From JBHYGK01 sp051859045 (GTDB lineage: Bacteria > Pseudomonadota > Gammaproteobacteria > Xanthomonadales > Xanthomonadaceae): a stretch of DNA of 40,529 nucleotides. Shown in pieces: positions 9,240 to 16,044 of the stretch; position 1 is the stretch's first letter, and the number at the start of each line of letters is the position of its first letter. The notes below the pieces were generated by a model. It had not been told where the DNA came from, searched no databases, and saw nothing but the letters and a program-made list of their open reading frames with translations. Both the position numbers and the translations under genes were made by a program. The DNA lies in contig JBHYGK010000022.1 in the NCBI GenBank assembly GCA_051859045.1, positions 1 through 40,529 of the forward strand, given 5' to 3'.

Positions 9240-9878
9240 TCAGCCGCCGAGGCCGGCGTCGAGCTGCACCGCGAGCCGCAGCAGCTCGCTCGCGCGCCGG
9301 CAGCCCAGCGCCTCCATCAGCCGCGCGCGGTGGGTCTCGACGGTCTTGACGCTGATCCCGAGCTCGGAGGCGATCTCCTTGTTGCCCAGGCCGCGGCCGA
9401 GGCCGCGCAGGATCTCGCGCTGGCGCGGGCTCAGCGCGTCCATCCCGCCGGGGCGGTCGCGGTGGCGCAGCATCGGCTGCAGCATCCGCGCCGAGACCTG
9501 CGGGCTGAGGAAGGTCTGGCCGGCGGCGGCGGCGCGCAGCGCCACCTCGAGCTCGGCCGGCGCGGCCTCCTTGACCACGAAGCCCGAGGCGCCGCGGTCG
9601 AGCGCCTCGCGCACGTGCAGGGGGTCGTCGTGCATCGACATGATCACCACCCGCGAGGCCGGGGCGGTGGCGCGCAGCTCGGCCAGCACCTCGAAGCCGT
9701 TGCGGCCGGGCATGGAGAGGTCGAGCAGCACGATGTCGGGATGGCGCAGCGCGACGAGGTCGAGGGCCTCCTGCGCGGAGCCGGCCTCGCCGATCACCTC
9801 CACCCCCTCGAAGCCTTCGAGGAGGCGGCGGATGCCGGCGCGTACCAGGGTGTGGTCGTCGACGATCAGGACCCGCAC
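9240..9878 (-). CDS. NarL/LuxR-family response regulator
   Basis: A 212-residue two-domain regulator. The receiver has D7-D8, phosphoacceptor D53 (IVLLDLSMPG) and the conserved Lys in GFVVKEAAP. A LuxR-type helix-turn-helix lies at about 145-205 (LSPRQREILRGLGRGLGNKEIASELGISVKTVETH). It starts with GTG at 9878, supported by a GAGGTGA ribosome site. It is an orphan with no kinase beside it, in the position where Xanthomonas also has a LuxR-type regulator upstream of rpoN2. It likely tunes flagellar or biofilm genes, but the target cannot be read from the sequence. Confidence 0.9.
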   Translation of the reverse strand: MRVLIVDDHTLVRAGIRRLLEGFEGVEVIGEAGSAQEALDLVALRHPDIVLLDLSMPGRNGFEVLAELRATAPASRVVIMSMHDDPLHVREALDRGASGFVVKEAAPAELEVALRAAAAGQTFLSPQVSARMLQPMLRHRDRPGGMDALSPRQREILRGLGRGLGNKEIASELGISVKTVETHRARLMEALGCRRASELLRLAVQLDAGLGG

Positions 9879-9984
9879 TGGGGTGTCACCTCGTGCTGGA
9901 AGACGATCGGGGCGGGGCGGCCGGGGCGACCCCGGGCCTCACGGTAGCGAAGGCGGGCGCCCGGCGCCAGAGGATTGGCGCGTC

Positions 9985-10001
9985 CGCGGGCGAGGCCCGC
10001 G
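9985..10001 (-). other. Hairpin downstream of the PilZ gene
   Basis: Arms CGCGGGC (9985-9991) and GCCCGCG (9995-10001) pair perfectly around GAG, starting 11 bases after the PilZ gene stop. No U-run follows, so a terminator role is uncertain. The rest of the 133-base gap to the LuxR-type regulator gene shows no promoter I can name. Confidence 0.3.
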
Positions 10002-10011
10002 TGGCCCCGCA

Positions 10012-10569
10012 TCAGTCGAGCCTCCGGGTGACGGCCACCTGGCGCCGGTGCAGGCGGAACACCAGCCGCTCGAGCGCGGCCTCCAGGCCCGGCGCCAGCG
10101 CATCGAAACGCAGCCACAGCGTGTCGGCCTCGGCCTCGATCACCGCGGCGGGGAACTCGAGCAGCTCGGGCAGCCAGTCGGCCACCTGCAGGCGCAGCCG
10201 CACCGGGCCGGCGGCCTCGGGCGCGGGCAGGCCGTGGATGCGCGCGCCGCGCCGGCTGAGGTGGACCCGCCGGTGCGCGGGCAGGCCGCCCTCGCGGGCG
10301 AGCACGCCGGCCACCAGCCGGGTGAGCAGGTCGACCTTGGCCTCGAGGCGGCGCAGGCCGTCCTCGGCGGGGGTGCGGTCCTCGTGGTCCTCGTGCCGAC
10401 GCTCCTCGGCGACGCCGATGTCGCGCAGCAGGTGCTCGGCGCGGCGCTGGCTGTCGAGGCCGGGATGGCCCGGGGCCAGCAGCACGGCCGTCTCCAGCTC
10501 GCAGGCCACCGCGTCGCCGAACAGCGCGTGGTCGGCGGCCTGGGCGGCGGCGGTGGGCGCGGCGGTCAC
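10012..10569 (-). CDS. Atypical PilZ-domain protein (tPilZ type)
   Basis: A 185-residue protein. The middle has a long amphipathic helix with the pattern GLRRLEAKVDLLTRLVAGVL, followed by a PilZ-like beta barrel with HRRVHLSRRGARIHG and a C-terminal LVFRLHRRQ helix. This arrangement fits the atypical PilZ family known from xanthomonads, where the helix drives oligomerisation. The canonical cyclic di-GMP motif RxxxR is not visible; only an NxSxxG-like HLSRRG remains. GTG start at 10569, 4 bases after the FliT-like stop. The position corresponds to a motility-linked PilZ gene near rpoN2 in Xanthomonas (XC_2249, from memory). Confidence 0.82.
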   Translation of the reverse strand: MTAAPTAAAQAADHALFGDAVACELETAVLLAPGHPGLDSQRRAEHLLRDIGVAEERRHEDHEDRTPAEDGLRRLEAKVDLLTRLVAGVLAREGGLPAHRRVHLSRRGARIHGLPAPEAAGPVRLRLQVADWLPELLEFPAAVIEAEADTLWLRFDALAPGLEAALERLVFRLHRRQVAVTRRLD

Positions 10570-10573
10570 GGCC

Positions 10574-10909
10574 TCAGCCCCGCGCCGCGTCGAGGTAGGC
10601 GCGGGCGGCGCCGGCGCCGCGCTGGGTGTCGCCCAGCGCCTGGGCGATCGCGTCGCGCGCGGTGGTCCATTCCTCGGCCAGCGCCTGCTGGGCGGCGAGG
10701 ATGTCGCGCAGGGCGGGATGCAGCGACGCCGGCACGCCCGCCTCGACGGCCTCGCGCAGCAGCGCGTCGTGCTCGGCCAGCGCCTGCACCGCCGCGGGGT
10801 ACTCGCCGAGGCCGACCCAGTCGCGGGCGCGCGCCAGCGCCTCGGCGGCCGCCATCAGCGGGCCGGCGACGGCCTCGGGCGCCTCCGCGGCGGCGAGGGC
10901 GGCGTCCAT
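10574..10909 (-). CDS. FliT-like small helical flagellar chaperone (probable)
   Basis: A 111-residue, all-helical, acidic and Ala-rich protein (starts MDAALAAAEAPEAVAG; ends GAARAYLDAARG). It sits directly after fliS, with 4 bases between the fliS stop and its ATG, where fliT or an equivalent filament-cap chaperone gene usually lies. The pattern of paired helices with AEHDALLREAVEAG fits that group in a general way. Sequence identity with enteric FliT is not recognisable, so the name rests on position, size and composition. Confidence 0.6.
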   Translation of the reverse strand: MDAALAAAEAPEAVAGPLMAAAEALARARDWVGLGEYPAAVQALAEHDALLREAVEAGVPASLHPALRDILAAQQALAEEWTTARDAIAQALGDTQRGAGAARAYLDAARG

Positions 10910-10913
10910 GCGC

Positions 10914-11318
10914 TCAGGCCACCTCGGTCGGGCGGATCTGCCGCCAGGCGCCCTCGACCTCGGCCAGCAGGCCTTCGACCTCCTTGAAGCCCTCGCCGTC
11001 GTTCTGGGCGTTGGCGATCGCGAGGCGGCGGGTGGCGTAGTCGTAGAGGGCGGCGAGGCCGTCGGCGATGTCGCCGCCGGCCTCCTGGTCGAGGCAGGCC
11101 GACAGCGCGTCGATGATCGCGCCGGCCTCGGACGCGGCCTTGGCCTTTCGCGGCACGTCGCCCTGGGCGATCGCGGCCTGCGCCAGCTGCAGGCGCTGGA
11201 TCGCGCCGGTCAGCATCAGGGCGATGAGCTTGTGCGGATCGGCATCGATGACCTGGGACTCGACGCCGGTGCGTCGGTACTGGGCCACGGCACCGCTGGG
11301 GGGGCGGGGAATGGTCAT
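10914..11318 (-). CDS. fliS: Flagellin export chaperone FliS
   Basis: A 134-residue cytoplasmic chaperone that binds the C-terminus of flagellin and prevents premature polymerisation. Signatures are AVAQYRRTGVESQVIDADPHKLIALMLTGAIQRLQLAQAAI at the N-terminus and the central LSACLDQEAGGDIADGLAALYDYATRRLAIAN. The ATG at 11318 overlaps the fliD stop (ATGA), so fliD and fliS are translationally coupled. Length is normal. Confidence 0.96.
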   Translation of the reverse strand: MTIPRPPSGAVAQYRRTGVESQVIDADPHKLIALMLTGAIQRLQLAQAAIAQGDVPRKAKAASEAGAIIDALSACLDQEAGGDIADGLAALYDYATRRLAIANAQNDGEGFKEVEGLLAEVEGAWRQIRPTEVA

Positions 11319-12640
11319 GAGCTGCTCGAGGAGAGGTTGGCGAACTGCTGGGTGAGGAAGGTCTGGGTGGCGCCGAGCTGGGAGACCAGGGTGTCGAGCG
11401 CGGTGAACTGGCGGCGGTAGGTGGACTCGACGTTGGAGATCCGCACCTCGAAGGACTCGCGCTGGCGCTCGATCTGCTTCAGGCGCTCGTTGAGCGAGGC
11501 GGTGCGGCTCTCGAGCAGGCCGCCGGTGCCGACCAGGCCGGTGAGCGTGCCGCGCAGGCCGGCGCCGAGGCTGCCGGCGTCGCCGAGCAGGCGGGTGGCC
11601 GCGGTGGGGTCGGCGGCGATGGCGGCGTCGAACTTCGCCGCGTCGAGGCTGAGCGTGCCGTCGGTGGCGGTCTTCAGGCCCAGCGCCGAGAGCTCGGCGT
11701 AGGAGCCCGAGATCGCATTGCGCAGCGACGACAGGATCGAGCGCGGCGCGGCGTCGCCGTTGAGCGCGGCGGCGAAGCCGGTGGTGGAGTTGTAGGCCGA
11801 GGACACCCGCACCGCGTTCAGCGCGGCGTTGTAGGCGGTGACCAGGCCCTGCATGTTCCCGCGCAGGCCGGCGAGGTCGCTGGTGACGTCGAGGCTGAAG
11901 CTGGTGCCCGGCGCGGCCTTGGTGAGGTTCACCGTGACCCCGTCGATGAGGTCGGTGAGGCTGTTGCCGCTGGCGGTGCGGGTGACGCCGTCGACGATCA
12001 CCTGGGCGTTGGCGGCCGGGGTGACCGGCACCAGGGTGCCGCCGGTGGTGGCGAGCGCGTCGAGGCCACCGCCGCTGGTGGCGATGGTGAACGCGCCGGC
12101 CGTGCCCACCGCGGTGGAGGTGAGCGTGAGCACGTCGCCGGCGTCGCCGCGCACCAGGGTGGCGGTGATGCCCTGCCCGGCCGCGGCCTGGTTGATGGCG
12201 TCGCGGATGCCCGCGAGGGTGCCCGAGCCCGGCGCGACGTTGACGGTGAGCGGATCGCCGCTGCCGACCGTGATCGTGAGCGTGCCCGAGCCGAGCTCGG
12301 TGGCGCTGGCCAGCGGCGCGGACTGCATCTTCTGCGCGGTGGCCAGCGATTCGACGCTGATCTGGTAGCGGCCGAGCGCCGCGCTGGAGGCGGCGCTGGC
12401 GGTGAAGCCGGCGTCGGCCTGCACGGCGGTGCGCCGGCCCAGCGAGGCGCCGGTGCCGGTGAACTTGGCCAGCGCGGTCTGCAGGCCGTCGAGGCCGCTG
12501 CGCAGCGAGCCGAAGGCGCTGAGCTGGTTCTTGGCGGTGGTCTCGAGGGTCTGGAAGCGCCGGTCGCCCGGCGCGCGCTCGGCGGCGACGAGCTGCGAGA
12601 CCAGGCTGTTGACGTCGATGCTGGAGGTGCCGATGGACAT
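11315..12640 (-). CDS. fliD: Flagellar filament capping protein FliD (HAP2)
   Basis: A 441-residue protein exported to form the cap under which flagellin folds. The N-terminus MSIGTSSIDVNSLVSQLVAAERAP is the FliD N-domain signature. A flagellin-hook IN motif follows in the middle (LAGIRDAINQAAAGQGITATLV). The C-terminal coiled coil has ISNVESTYRRQFTALDTLVSQLGATQTFLTQQFANL. The ATG at 12640 is chosen because the conserved start begins there. It follows a long leader with its own sigma-54 promoter and overlaps fliS. Confidence 0.97.
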   Translation of the reverse strand: MSIGTSSIDVNSLVSQLVAAERAPGDRRFQTLETTAKNQLSAFGSLRSGLDGLQTALAKFTGTGASLGRRTAVQADAGFTASAASSAALGRYQISVESLATAQKMQSAPLASATELGSGTLTITVGSGDPLTVNVAPGSGTLAGIRDAINQAAAGQGITATLVRGDAGDVLTLTSTAVGTAGAFTIATSGGGLDALATTGGTLVPVTPAANAQVIVDGVTRTASGNSLTDLIDGVTVNLTKAAPGTSFSLDVTSDLAGLRGNMQGLVTAYNAALNAVRVSSAYNSTTGFAAALNGDAAPRSILSSLRNAISGSYAELSALGLKTATDGTLSLDAAKFDAAIAADPTAATRLLGDAGSLGAGLRGTLTGLVGTGGLLESRTASLNERLKQIERQRESFEVRISNVESTYRRQFTALDTLVSQLGATQTFLTQQFANLSSSSS

Positions 12641-12653
12641 GGCGCTGACCCTC

Positions 12654-12672
12654 GCCGGGCGGATCGCCCGGC
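12654..12672 (-). promoter_or_regulatory. Leader hairpin abutting the fliD ribosome site
   Basis: Arms GCCGGGC (12654-12660) and GCCCGGC (12666-12672) pair perfectly around a 5-base loop. On the fliD message the stem ends immediately before the GAGGG that is the only plausible Shine-Dalgarno sequence, so the structure could affect fliD translation. It lies within a leader of about 155 bases. Confidence 0.45.
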
Positions 12673-12809
12673 CTGCTGCCGCGGCCCGTCCACGCGATCC
12701 ATCGCGCGGCGGGCGACACCGGGTCGCGGCGGCCGCCGCGGTCCCGACCTGTAAGGAGTAACGGCGACCGCGCCGCGATCTTGAACGCGGCAGGGCCCCG
12801 CCCGTCCGA

Positions 12810-12825
12810 TGCAAGACCGGTGCCG
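12810..12825 (-). promoter_or_regulatory. Sigma-54 promoter of fliD
   Basis: The minus strand reads CGGCACCGGTCTTGCA, two positions off TGGCACG-N4-TTGCA, with correct GG-GC spacing. The predicted start near 12797 gives fliD a leader of about 155 bases. It lies 60 bases after the stop of the preceding flagellin gene. The remainder of this 245-base gap (12641-12885) holds only the leader hairpin. Confidence 0.8.
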
Positions 12826-12885
12826 CGGCGGCGGCGACGCCCCCGCAACGGGGCCGGATCACGCCCCTCGGCCGGCGCGCGACCC

Positions 12886-14466
12886 TCAGCGCAGGAGGCT
12901 CAGCACGTTCTGCGGCACCTGGTTGGCCTGGGCGAGCATCGCCGTGCCGGCCTGCTGCAGGATCTGGGCACGGGTGAGCTCGGCGGTCTCGCGGGCGTAG
13001 TCGGTGTCGCGGATGCGCGAGCGCGAGGCCGAGAGGTTCTCGGACGTGGTGGCGAGGTTCGAGATCACCGAGCCGAAGCGGTTCTGGATGGCGCCGAGGT
13101 CCGCGCGGGCGGCGTTCACGGCGGTCAGCGCCGCGTCCATCGCCAGGATCGCGTTGTCGGCCCCGGCCGTGGTGGCCACGCTGAGCCCGGCGAAGCCTAC
13201 CTGTGGGCCGCCCGGGGTGCCCGGGTTCGCCGCCACGGTGAGGCCGGTGTTGGCGAGGATGGCCGCGGCGTTGGAGCCGCCGGCCGCGATGGTGATGTCG
13301 CCGCTGCCGCCCACCGAGGTCAGCCGCAGCGCGCCGCCGCTGATCGAGGCCGCGACGCCGGTGGTGCCGGTGGCGGCGTTGATCGCCTCGCGCACGGCGG
13401 TGAGCTGGGCGCCGGCGCCGGACTGCGCGGTGACGCTGATGGCGGTGCCGTTGAGCTGGAAGTCGACGTTGGCGAAGCTGCCGGTGCTGGCCGCGACGCC
13501 GTCGACGGAGGCACCGGGGGCCGCGGGGAAGCCTGGGGTCGCGCTGTAGCTGGCCGGGCCGCCGAACGCGTTGGACGTGCTCTCGACGAAGGTGAAGTTC
13601 GCGCCGTCCGCGCGCTCGATCGACAAGGTGCCCGACGCGACGGCGTCGAACAGGTCGATGGCCCCGCCGAGATCCAGCGAGAAGCCGGCGAAGTCGCCGG
13701 AGCCGTCCAATCCGAAGCCATTCGCGAGCAGGCCGCTGGTGACCGAGAACACGTCGACGTCGCCAGGGGGGCCGTTGACCCCCATCGTCTGCGTACCGGT
13801 GCTGACCGAAAACGTGTACTGGTCGCCAGGAGCGGACGTGGTCGCGCCGGTCAGCGCGCCCAGCGCCAGCGTCGCCGGCGTCGCCGGGCTGGCGCCTGCG
13901 GCCACCGGCGCCACGCCGGTGACATCCGCCGCGGGCGTGGCCACCGACGTCCAGCTTCCCAGCGCCGCGACGTTGGCGTCGAGCAGCCCGGCCACCGCGA
14001 TCGTCTGGCCCTGGTCGGCGCCGACCTGGAAGGCCTGCGCGGTGAACGAGCCGTCGAGCAGCCTGGTGCCGTTGAAGGCCGTCTGGTTGGCGACGCGCTC
14101 GACCTCCGCGGTGAGCTGGGCCACTTCGGCCTGCAGCGCGGCGCGGTCGGTGCTGGAGTTGGTGGCGTTGCGCGACTGCACGGCCAGCTCGCGGATGCGC
14201 TGGAGGTTGCCCGAGATCTCGCCCAGCGCGCCCTCGGCGGTCTGCGCCAGCGAGATGCCGTCGTTGGCGTTGCGGGACGCCTGGTTCAGGCCGCGGATCT
14301 GGGTGGTGAAGCGCTCGGAGATCGCCAGGCCGGCCGCGTCGTCCTTGGCCGAGTTGATGCGCAGGCCGCTGGAGAGGCGCTGGATCGACGTCGCCAGCGA
14401 GCCCGCCGAGGTGGACAGGTTGCGCTGGGCGTTGAGCGAGATCGTGTTGGTGTTGATCGTGGACAT
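12886..14466 (-). CDS. fliC: Flagellin, third copy, with an enlarged and divergent central domain
   Basis: A 526-residue filament subunit. The N-terminal D0/D1 (MSTINTNTISLNAQRNL... about 1-170) and C-terminal D1/D0 (about 420-526, ending NVLSLLR) match the two upstream copies closely. The middle (about 180-410) is different and about 120 residues longer. It includes a flagellin IN motif (VREAINAATGTTGVAASISGGA) absent from the other two. Codon use is still GC-rich, with no sign of recent foreign origin. The start has only a distant GAGG (about 15 bases upstream) and no good sigma-28 promoter was found. It may be a minor or conditionally expressed filament protein. Confidence 0.95.
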   Translation of the reverse strand: MSTINTNTISLNAQRNLSTSAGSLATSIQRLSSGLRINSAKDDAAGLAISERFTTQIRGLNQASRNANDGISLAQTAEGALGEISGNLQRIRELAVQSRNATNSSTDRAALQAEVAQLTAEVERVANQTAFNGTRLLDGSFTAQAFQVGADQGQTIAVAGLLDANVAALGSWTSVATPAADVTGVAPVAAGASPATPATLALGALTGATTSAPGDQYTFSVSTGTQTMGVNGPPGDVDVFSVTSGLLANGFGLDGSGDFAGFSLDLGGAIDLFDAVASGTLSIERADGANFTFVESTSNAFGGPASYSATPGFPAAPGASVDGVAASTGSFANVDFQLNGTAISVTAQSGAGAQLTAVREAINAATGTTGVAASISGGALRLTSVGGSGDITIAAGGSNAAAILANTGLTVAANPGTPGGPQVGFAGLSVATTAGADNAILAMDAALTAVNAARADLGAIQNRFGSVISNLATTSENLSASRSRIRDTDYARETAELTRAQILQQAGTAMLAQANQVPQNVLSLLR

Positions 14467-14546
14467 CCGGTCCGTGGCCTCGGTGGACGATGGCGTCCGC
14501 GCGGGGGGGCGGCCGATGCATGTCTCCTACCTTTAGCAAACGGAAA

Positions 14547-14568
14547 GGGCCCGCCTGGCGGCGGGCCC
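14547..14568 (-). terminator. Rho-independent terminator of the middle flagellin gene
   Basis: Arms GGGCCCGCC (14547-14555) and GGCGGGCCC (14560-14568) form a perfect 9-base-pair stem with a TGGC loop. On the minus strand it is followed by TTTCCGTTTGC. It starts 33 bases after the flagellin stop at 14601. Confidence 0.85.
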
Positions 14569-14600
14569 CTCCGGGGTGCATCGGCAACGCGTCGCGTGGA

Positions 14601-15821
14601 TCAGCGCAGCAGGCTGAGCACGTTCTGCGGGACCTGGTTGGCCTGGGCGAGCATCGCCGTGCCGGCCTGCTGCAGGATCTGGGCGCGGGTGAGCTCGGCC
14701 GTCTCCTTGGCGTAGTCGGTGTCGCGGATGCGGGAGCGGGAGGCCGAGAGGTTCTCGGAGGTGGTGTTGAGGTTCGAGATCACCGAGCTGAAGCGGTTCT
14801 GGATGGCGCCGAGGTCCGCACGGGCGGAGTTGATGGCGGTCAGGGCCGCGTCCATCGCGAGGATCGCGTTGTCGGCGCCCTCGGTGTTGGCGACGGTCAG
14901 GTTGGCGAAGCCGGTCTGCGCGCTGCCCTCGGTGCCGTTGCTGGCGGTGCCGACGAAGCCGGCGCCGAAGGCCGGGGCCACCACGGTGCCGCCGGTGCCG
15001 CCGGAGCCGACCGAGGTGATCACGATGTCGGTGCCGTCGGTCTTGGAGATCACCGCGGTGCCGGCGGCGAAGGTGCCCGACAGCGTGTAGCCGGTGTTGG
15101 ACGAGGCGAAGGTGGTCCAGGCGGCATCGAGGTCGGCGCCGGTGACGACGGCGGCATCGGTGGCGCCGATGGCGACGGTCTTCGAGAACAGCGTGTTGCC
15201 GTCGATCTCGAGGTCGTACTGGTAGGCGGCGGTGGTCGTGCCGGACACCGAGCCGGTGGTGATCGTGCCGACGGCGGCGGTGGTGGTCGGGGTGTCGACC
15301 GAGGTCCACGAACCCAGCGCGGCGATGTTGGCGTCCACGAGGCCGGAGACCGAGATGGTCTGGCCCTGGTCGGCGCCGACCTGGAAGGCCTGGGCGGTGA
15401 ACGAGCCGTCGATCAGCTTCAGGCCGTTGAACGAGGTCTGGTCGGCGACGCGGTCGATTTCCGACTTCAGCTGCGCGACTTCGGCCTGCAGCGCGGCGCG
15501 GTCGGTGGTGGAGTTGGTGGCGTTGCGCGACTGAACGGCCAGCTCGCGGATGCGCTGGAGGTTGTTGGAGATCTCGCCCAGCGCGCCCTCGGCGGTCTGC
15601 GACAGCGAGATGCCGTCGTTGGCGTTACGCGAGGCCTGGTTCAGGCCGCGGATCTGGGTGGTGAAGCGCTCGGAGATCGCCAGGCCGGCCGCGTCGTCCT
15701 TGGCCGAGTTGATGCGCAGGCCCGAGGACAGGCGCTGGATCGACGTCGCCAGCGAGCTCGAGTTGGTCATCAGGTTGCGCTGGGAATTCAGCGAGATCGT
15801 GTTGGTGTTGATCGTGGACAT
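14601..15821 (-). CDS. fliC: Flagellin, second (middle) copy
   Basis: A 406-residue flagellin with D0/D1 ends nearly identical to its neighbours (MSTINTNTISLNSQRNL ... QVPQNVLSLLR). Its central domain (about 180-290) is clearly homologous along its length to that of the first copy: both contain YxxDLEIDGxTLFS, GYTLxGxFAAGTAVIxKTDGT and GTVxAPxFGAGF. This indicates tandem duplication. The ATG at 15821 begins the conserved N-terminus and has a GGAG ribosome site. Two sigma-28-like elements lie upstream, and a strong terminator follows. It is exported with FliS and polymerises under FliD. Confidence 0.97.
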   Translation of the reverse strand: MSTINTNTISLNSQRNLMTNSSSLATSIQRLSSGLRINSAKDDAAGLAISERFTTQIRGLNQASRNANDGISLSQTAEGALGEISNNLQRIRELAVQSRNATNSTTDRAALQAEVAQLKSEIDRVADQTSFNGLKLIDGSFTAQAFQVGADQGQTISVSGLVDANIAALGSWTSVDTPTTTAAVGTITTGSVSGTTTAAYQYDLEIDGNTLFSKTVAIGATDAAVVTGADLDAAWTTFASSNTGYTLSGTFAAGTAVISKTDGTDIVITSVGSGGTGGTVVAPAFGAGFVGTASNGTEGSAQTGFANLTVANTEGADNAILAMDAALTAINSARADLGAIQNRFSSVISNLNTTSENLSASRSRIRDTDYAKETAELTRAQILQQAGTAMLAQANQVPQNVLSLLR

Positions 15822-15904
15822 GAGCTGACTCCGGTGTGGGATGCGTCTGGGGAGAGGGACTGGCAGTGGTGGTGGACGTACCCGCCATTCCCGCTGCAGA
15901 CCAA

Positions 15905-15932
15905 GTAACGGCACCACCCCATGGATCCTTTA
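15905..15932 (-). promoter_or_regulatory. Sigma-28-like promoter, proximal, middle flagellin gene
   Basis: The minus strand reads TAAAGGAT, then 12 bases, then GCCGTTAC. The consensus is TAAAGTTT-N11-GCCGATAA, so the boxes are good but the spacing is one base long. It would give a leader of roughly 75-80 bases. Confidence 0.5.
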
Positions 15933-15967
15933 GCCGCCGTTCGTCATCCGGATGCGCGCAACGAAAA

Positions 15968-15993
15968 GGGCGCGGGACTCACGTCCCGCGCCC
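15968..15993 (-). terminator. Rho-independent terminator of the first flagellin gene
   Basis: Arms GGGCGCGGGAC (15968-15978) and GTCCCGCGCCC (15983-15993) form a perfect 11-base-pair stem with loop TCAC. TTTTCGT follows on the minus strand. It lies 52 bases after the flagellin stop at 16045. Confidence 0.88.
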
Positions 15994-16020
15994 TCTTCGG
16001 CAGCGACGGCGATTCCTTTA
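15994..16020 (-). promoter_or_regulatory. Sigma-28-like promoter, distal, middle flagellin gene
   Basis: The minus strand reads TAAAGGAA-N11-GCCGAAGA, with exact sigma-28 spacing and matches in TAAAG and GCCGA. It directly adjoins the terminator of the preceding flagellin. A transcript starting about 7 bases downstream would begin inside that stem and so could not form the full hairpin. Confidence 0.55.
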
Positions 16021-16044
16021 GCGCACTCGGCGCAGCGCCTTCGA

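Noticed and set aside
9192..9947. Plus-strand open frame downstream of the sigma-54-like site at 9105-9120
   Set aside because: It is fully antisense to the LuxR-type regulator, its peptide has no domain and shows antisense composition, and there is no ribosome site. A noncoding transcript remains possible.
12849..12884. Terminator for the third flagellin gene
   Set aside because: Short GC stems exist (GCCCC-loop-GGGGC and GGCCG/CGGCC) but none is long or followed by a U-run, so no terminator is called.
14467..14546. Sigma-28 promoter for the third flagellin gene
   Set aside because: TAAAGG is present, but the only GCCG lies 14 bases after the -35 octamer instead of 11 and reads GCCGCCCC. 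Too weak to call.
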